From assembly GCF_001894945.1 (NCBI RefSeq), contig NZ_BCXE01000001.1:1-64000 (forward strand): a stretch of 64,000 nt of DNA, written 5' to 3'. This stretch comes from Rhodococcus ruber NBRC 15591. GTDB lineage: Bacteria; Actinomycetota; Actinomycetes; Mycobacteriales; Mycobacteriaceae. Position numbers and translations under genes: made by a program. This document shows positions 61,533 to 64,000 of this stretch, piece by piece. A model generated the notes under the pieces. The model made no database searches. It was not told the DNA's origin and saw nothing but the letters and a program-made list of their open reading frames with translations. The number at the start of each line of letters is the position of its first letter. Within the stretch, counting starts at the first letter, position 1.

Positions 61533-62785
61533 ACCGTGATCCTCCTGACGAAGTCGGCGGGGCCGATGGTGGTGTGCAGTTCGGGGAGCGGGAAGACGAG
61601 CCGGCCGCCCCAGGCGGAGATGTACTGCAACTGGGTCGTCAGTTCCGCCGCCAGATTCCACGGCAGGCCGACGACCACGTCGGGCCGGTCCTTCTCGAGC
61701 TGTTCCGGCGGCAGGATCGGGATCCGGGCGCCGGGGGTGTAACGCCCGTGCTTGTACGGGTTGCGGTCGACGGTGTACGCCATCAGGTCCGGGCGGATAC
61801 CGCAGTAGTTGAGGAGGGTGTTTCCCTTTCCCGGTGCGCCGTAACCGACGACGGACAGGCCCTGATCGTGGCAGTCGAGGAGGAAGCGCAGGAGGGTTCG
61901 GCGAACGGAACGGGCGCGGGCTTCGAGTTCTCGGTAGCCCGCCGTCGTGTGGAGACCGGCCCGGCGCTCTTCCTCGAGCACGGCTTCCACCCGTGTCCCG
62001 GGGGGACCTGCGACCTCGTCCGGCCGGGCCCAGAGCCGGATCGATCCGCCGTGGGTGCCGAGCAGTTCGACGTCCACGACCGACAGACCGCCGGTGGCCA
62101 GCGCCCGCATCGCGGACAGCACTGTGTAGTACTGGAAGTGCTCGTGGTAGACGGTGTCGAACTGCGCTTCGCGGACCAGGTTCAGCGCGTGGTGCACCTC
62201 GATGGAAATCCAGCCGTCGTCGGCGACGAGGGTGCGCAGCGATCGGGTGAAGCCGAGCAGGTCGGGGATGTGGGCGTAGACGTTGTTCGCCACGACCAGG
62301 TCGGCCGGCCCGTACTCTTCGCGGATGTCCTCGGCGAGTCCCTCGTCGAGGAATGCGGTGACGGTGGGGACGCCGATCCCACGTGCCGCGGCGCCGACGT
62401 TCACCGACGGTTCGATGCCCAGGCACGGGATGCCGGCCGCGACCGCGTGCCGCAGCAGGTAGCCGTCGTTGCTGGCGACCTCCACGATCGACGAGTCCGG
62501 TCCGAGCTGCAGGTCGCGGACGGCGGTCTCGACGAACTGCCGGGCGTGGTCCACCCACGAGTCGGAGAACGACGCGTAGTAGGCGTACTCGGTGAAGGTG
62601 TCCTCGGGTGTGATGAGTGCCGGGATCTGCAGCAGCAGGCACTCCTCACACAATCGCAGGTGCAGGGGGTAGGTGTTTTCGGGCAGGTCCAGCTCGTCGG
62701 CGGCCAGGAAGCGCTCACACGGCGGCGTGGCGCCGAGATCGAGCACGCTGAGGAGCCGGTCCGATTCGCACAGGCGGCACTTCAT
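61529..62785 (-). CDS. NDP-sugar C-methyltransferase (TylC3/TcaB9-like)
   Basis: A 418-aa SAM-dependent enzyme with all landmarks: N-terminal zinc ligands Cys3, Cys6, Cys46, Cys49; SAM loop VEVASNDGYLLRHA (101-114); catalytic YHEHFQYYT (213-221); and a C-terminal Methyltransf_14 domain with VVGYGAPGKGNTLLNYCGI. The family adds a methyl group to C3 of a 4-keto sugar. It is the first gene of the four-gene sugar set. ATG 62785 follows AGGGGTG; a TATGAT -10-like hexamer lies on this strand at 62863-62868. Confidence 0.9.
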   Translation of the reverse strand: MKCRLCESDRLLSVLDLGATPPCERFLAADELDLPENTYPLHLRLCEECLLLQIPALITPEDTFTEYAYYASFSDSWVDHARQFVETAVRDLQLGPDSSIVEVASNDGYLLRHAVAAGIPCLGIEPSVNVGAAARGIGVPTVTAFLDEGLAEDIREEYGPADLVVANNVYAHIPDLLGFTRSLRTLVADDGWISIEVHHALNLVREAQFDTVYHEHFQYYTVLSAMRALATGGLSVVDVELLGTHGGSIRLWARPDEVAGPPGTRVEAVLEEERRAGLHTTAGYRELEARARSVRRTLLRFLLDCHDQGLSVVGYGAPGKGNTLLNYCGIRPDLMAYTVDRNPYKHGRYTPGARIPILPPEQLEKDRPDVVVGLPWNLAAELTTQLQYISAWGGRLVFPLPELHTTIGPADFVRRITV

Positions 62786-62880
62786 TGATCACACCCCTCG
62801 GGCAGTCGGCCGGGACCGTGCGACGAGAATTTTCGCAACATCAGGTCCGACTAGACAAGGTAATCATACCTGGAGGATGA

Positions 62881-62949
62881 ATGAAAGCCTGTAACAAACC
62901 GAAAGATTGTTTTGCTTGCTGTTTGGCGCCAGTTGGTAGACACCCCTAG
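62881..62949 (+). other. 22-codon Cys-rich micro-ORF (uncertain)
   Basis: Starts MKACNKPKDCFACC and ends in GRHP, with four Cys. GGAGG at 62872-62876 is 4 bp upstream. Against it, the predicted promoter of the next gene covers its 3' end, and its stop TAG is part of the -10 box. It lies in a short AT-richer stretch in which A/T-rich codons are expected by chance. Confidence 0.2.
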
Positions 62950-62952
62950 ACT
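62923..62952 (+). promoter_or_regulatory. Predicted promoter of the GyrI-like pair
   Basis: TTGGCG (62923-62928), an 18-bp spacer and TAGACT (62947-62952). Transcription would start near 62959, giving a leader of about 75 nt. A 9-bp inverted pair, GACACCCCT (62939-62947) and AGGGGTGTC (62991-62999), partly covers it. Confidence 0.6.
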
Positions 62953-63033
62953 CGGAACCACTCACACCCTCACTCGTGGGTCGGGCACGCAGGGGTGTCG
63001 AGGCGTACCGTGAGATCCTGGGGAGGTCGCCCG

Positions 63034-63495
63034 ATGTCGTTTCAGATCGTGCAGCGTGAACAGACCCTCGTCGCCGGCCTGCCCGTGCGGAGCCCGCGCC
63101 GGGCTCTCGGCAAGGTTCGCGACCGGGCGCTCGAACGGGCCTGGTCGGCGGTGCTCAAGCAGGAGCTCGGTGGGCCGCTGGCCTCGGCCTACACCGATCA
63201 CGCGGTCGACATCGACTCCTACTACACCCAGACGGTCGGATACCAGTGCGAGTCGCTGGATCAGGTGACCGAAGGTCATCTCGTGGCCTGTCTGCCCGCC
63301 GGGACGTACGCGAAGTTCTCCTCGACCGGCACGTTTCCCGGCGTCTTCATCGATCTGTGGAACCAGATCCGTGCCGCCGAGGAGGCGGGGGAGGTCGTCC
63401 GGTCGTTCACCGGTGACTTCGAGTTCTATCCCCACGCGTACCGCATCGATATGTACGTAGCGATCCGGACTCCGGAAAAGGCTGGTGCGCAATGA
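63034..63495 (+). CDS. GyrI-like / AraC effector-binding-domain protein
   Basis: A 153-aa stand-alone effector-binding (bacterial transcription activator E-bind / GyrI-like) domain. Landmarks: FQIVQREQTLVAGLPVRSP, VDIDSYYTQTVGYQCESLDQ and HLVACLPAGTYAKFSSTGTF followed by DLWNQIRAAEEAGEVVRSFT. There is no HTH, so it is a small-molecule binder or hydrolase-like protein rather than a complete regulator. ATG 63034 follows GGGAGG (63021-63026). It overlaps the next gene by 4 bp. Confidence 0.8.
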   Translation: MSFQIVQREQTLVAGLPVRSPRRALGKVRDRALERAWSAVLKQELGGPLASAYTDHAVDIDSYYTQTVGYQCESLDQVTEGHLVACLPAGTYAKFSSTGTFPGVFIDLWNQIRAAEEAGEVVRSFTGDFEFYPHAYRIDMYVAIRTPEKAGAQ

Positions 63496-63917
63496 GTTTC
63501 GAACTCACCAAGCTGCACGACCACTATGTGGGGGGGCTGGTTCTGCCGGGGCTCGAGCCGGGGTCGTCCGGTCAGCGGTCCGAACTGCTGACCTTCACCG
63601 AGGACCGCATTCGCGCGCGCGGCATCGGCGCGGTGGTCGTGGTCTACATCTGGCACCCCGAGGTCGGCTGGAATGCGGTGGTCGGCCGTCGCTGCGACGG
63701 ACTGTCCGACCTGACGGCCGGGGACTCGCTGGTCCGGGTCCCCACCGGATACTTCGCCCGCTTCGTTCCGGACAGCGACCACTCCGATCCCGTCGAGGAC
63801 GTGTGGCACCAGGTCGAGATCGCCGAGAAGGAGGGGCGGATCGAGCGGGCCTACCGGGAGGAGGTGGCTGTCATCGGCCCGTCGGGAGAGACGGAACTCT
63901 ACATATCTCTGGCTTGA
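63492..63917 (+). CDS. Second effector-binding-domain-like protein
   Basis: A 141-aa protein that appears to be a distant paralogue of its upstream partner: FELTKLHDHYVGGLVLPGLE at the start, VVVYIWHPEVGWNAVVGRRC in the middle and SLVRVPTGYFARFVPDSDHS plus DVWHQVEIAEKEGRIERAYR, which mirror the PAGTYAKF and DLWNQIRAAEEAG segments of the first protein. Coupled by ATGA overlap, so the two may form a heterodimer. Confidence 0.72.
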   Translation: MSFELTKLHDHYVGGLVLPGLEPGSSGQRSELLTFTEDRIRARGIGAVVVVYIWHPEVGWNAVVGRRCDGLSDLTAGDSLVRVPTGYFARFVPDSDHSDPVEDVWHQVEIAEKEGRIERAYREEVAVIGPSGETELYISLA

Positions 63918-63926
63918 AGAAGGCTG

Positions 63927-64000
63927 TGGCGAACACCCCGATACTGCATACTCGATTCCATACAGCCACATGTATGACCCGTGCTGTCCCGGTCGAGGAG
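63927..64000 (+). CDS. Possible start of a further gene, cut by the window edge
   Basis: GTG 63927 opens a frame that stays open to the edge (24 codons). An in-frame ATG at 63975 is another start. A weak GAAGAAGG precedes the GTG. Too short to identify. Confidence 0.25.

Noticed and set aside
40899-62785. Mobile element origin of the glycan locus
   Set aside because: No transposase, integrase, flanking tRNA or long terminal repeat is seen. Gain by homologous exchange fits better, but cannot be shown here.

Overview
The window looks like chromosomal DNA of a high-GC mycolic-acid actinomycete, most likely Rhodococcus or a close relative. The evidence is GC-rich codon use with many GTG and TTG starts, leaderless or GGAGG-led genes, an ergothioneine operon, a steroid dehydrogenase of the rhodococcal type, and a backbone whose order matches the Mycobacterium tuberculosis block Rv1011 to Rv1021: ispE, a fatty-acid AMP ligase of the pks16 type, pth, rplY, prsA, glmU, a TetR regulator, mfd and mazG. 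No transposase, integrase, CRISPR array or rRNA operon was seen. One tRNA gene, tRNA-Gln(TTG), lies upstream of glmU on the same strand.

Layout. 1-14.8 kb: a WYL regulator, ispE, an ABC-F ATPase, a small acyl-CoA operon (thiolase-like enzyme plus enoyl-CoA hydratase) facing a TetR regulator across a palindromic operator, SnoaL-like and glyoxalase-fold proteins, a 3-hydroxyisobutyryl-CoA hydrolase-like enzyme, prfC, the AMP ligase, pth and rplY. 15.0-30.9 kb: an accessory block between rplY and prsA. It holds a 3-oxo-5alpha-steroid 4-dehydrogenase, a class V PLP enzyme that may be EgtE, an APC permease, the coupled egtABCD operon, two MFS transporters, a methyltransferase, a large LuxR-type ATPase regulator, a zinc-ribbon-like protein and a DUF2461 protein. 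30.9-40.9 kb: prsA, glmU, tRNA-Gln, two TetR regulators (one of gamma-butyrolactone-receptor type), an HTH/PIN toxin-antitoxin pair, mfd and mazG.

40.9-62.8 kb is a cell-surface polysaccharide locus placed directly against mazG. It holds a WbaP-type initiating sugar transferase, five glycosyltransferases, a Wzx flippase, a Wzy-like polymerase and a Wzz-like protein whose ATPase part has lost its P-loop. It also holds a Tat-exported beta-helix lipoprotein, a pyruvyl transferase, a GNAT enzyme and a class III aminotransferase. A nucleotide-sugar set completes it: cytidylyltransferase-like enzyme, SDR, PIG-L deacetylase, 3,5-epimerase-like protein and two C-methyltransferase-like proteins. Together these could make and export a polymer with a branched or amino sugar. 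The window ends with a coupled pair of GyrI-like effector-binding proteins.

The less ordinary signals are: a 35-codon repeat ORF joined by GTGA overlaps to both mfd and mazG; 23-bp tandem repeats between the PIN toxin and mfd; the degenerate ATPase in the Wzz protein; a second C-methyltransferase with altered motif I and catalytic motif; perfect palindromes at 30203-30220 and 34469-34488; and coupled start codons leading into cut-off reading frames, the clearest being the apparent start of a lost family 2 glycosyltransferase at 55788.
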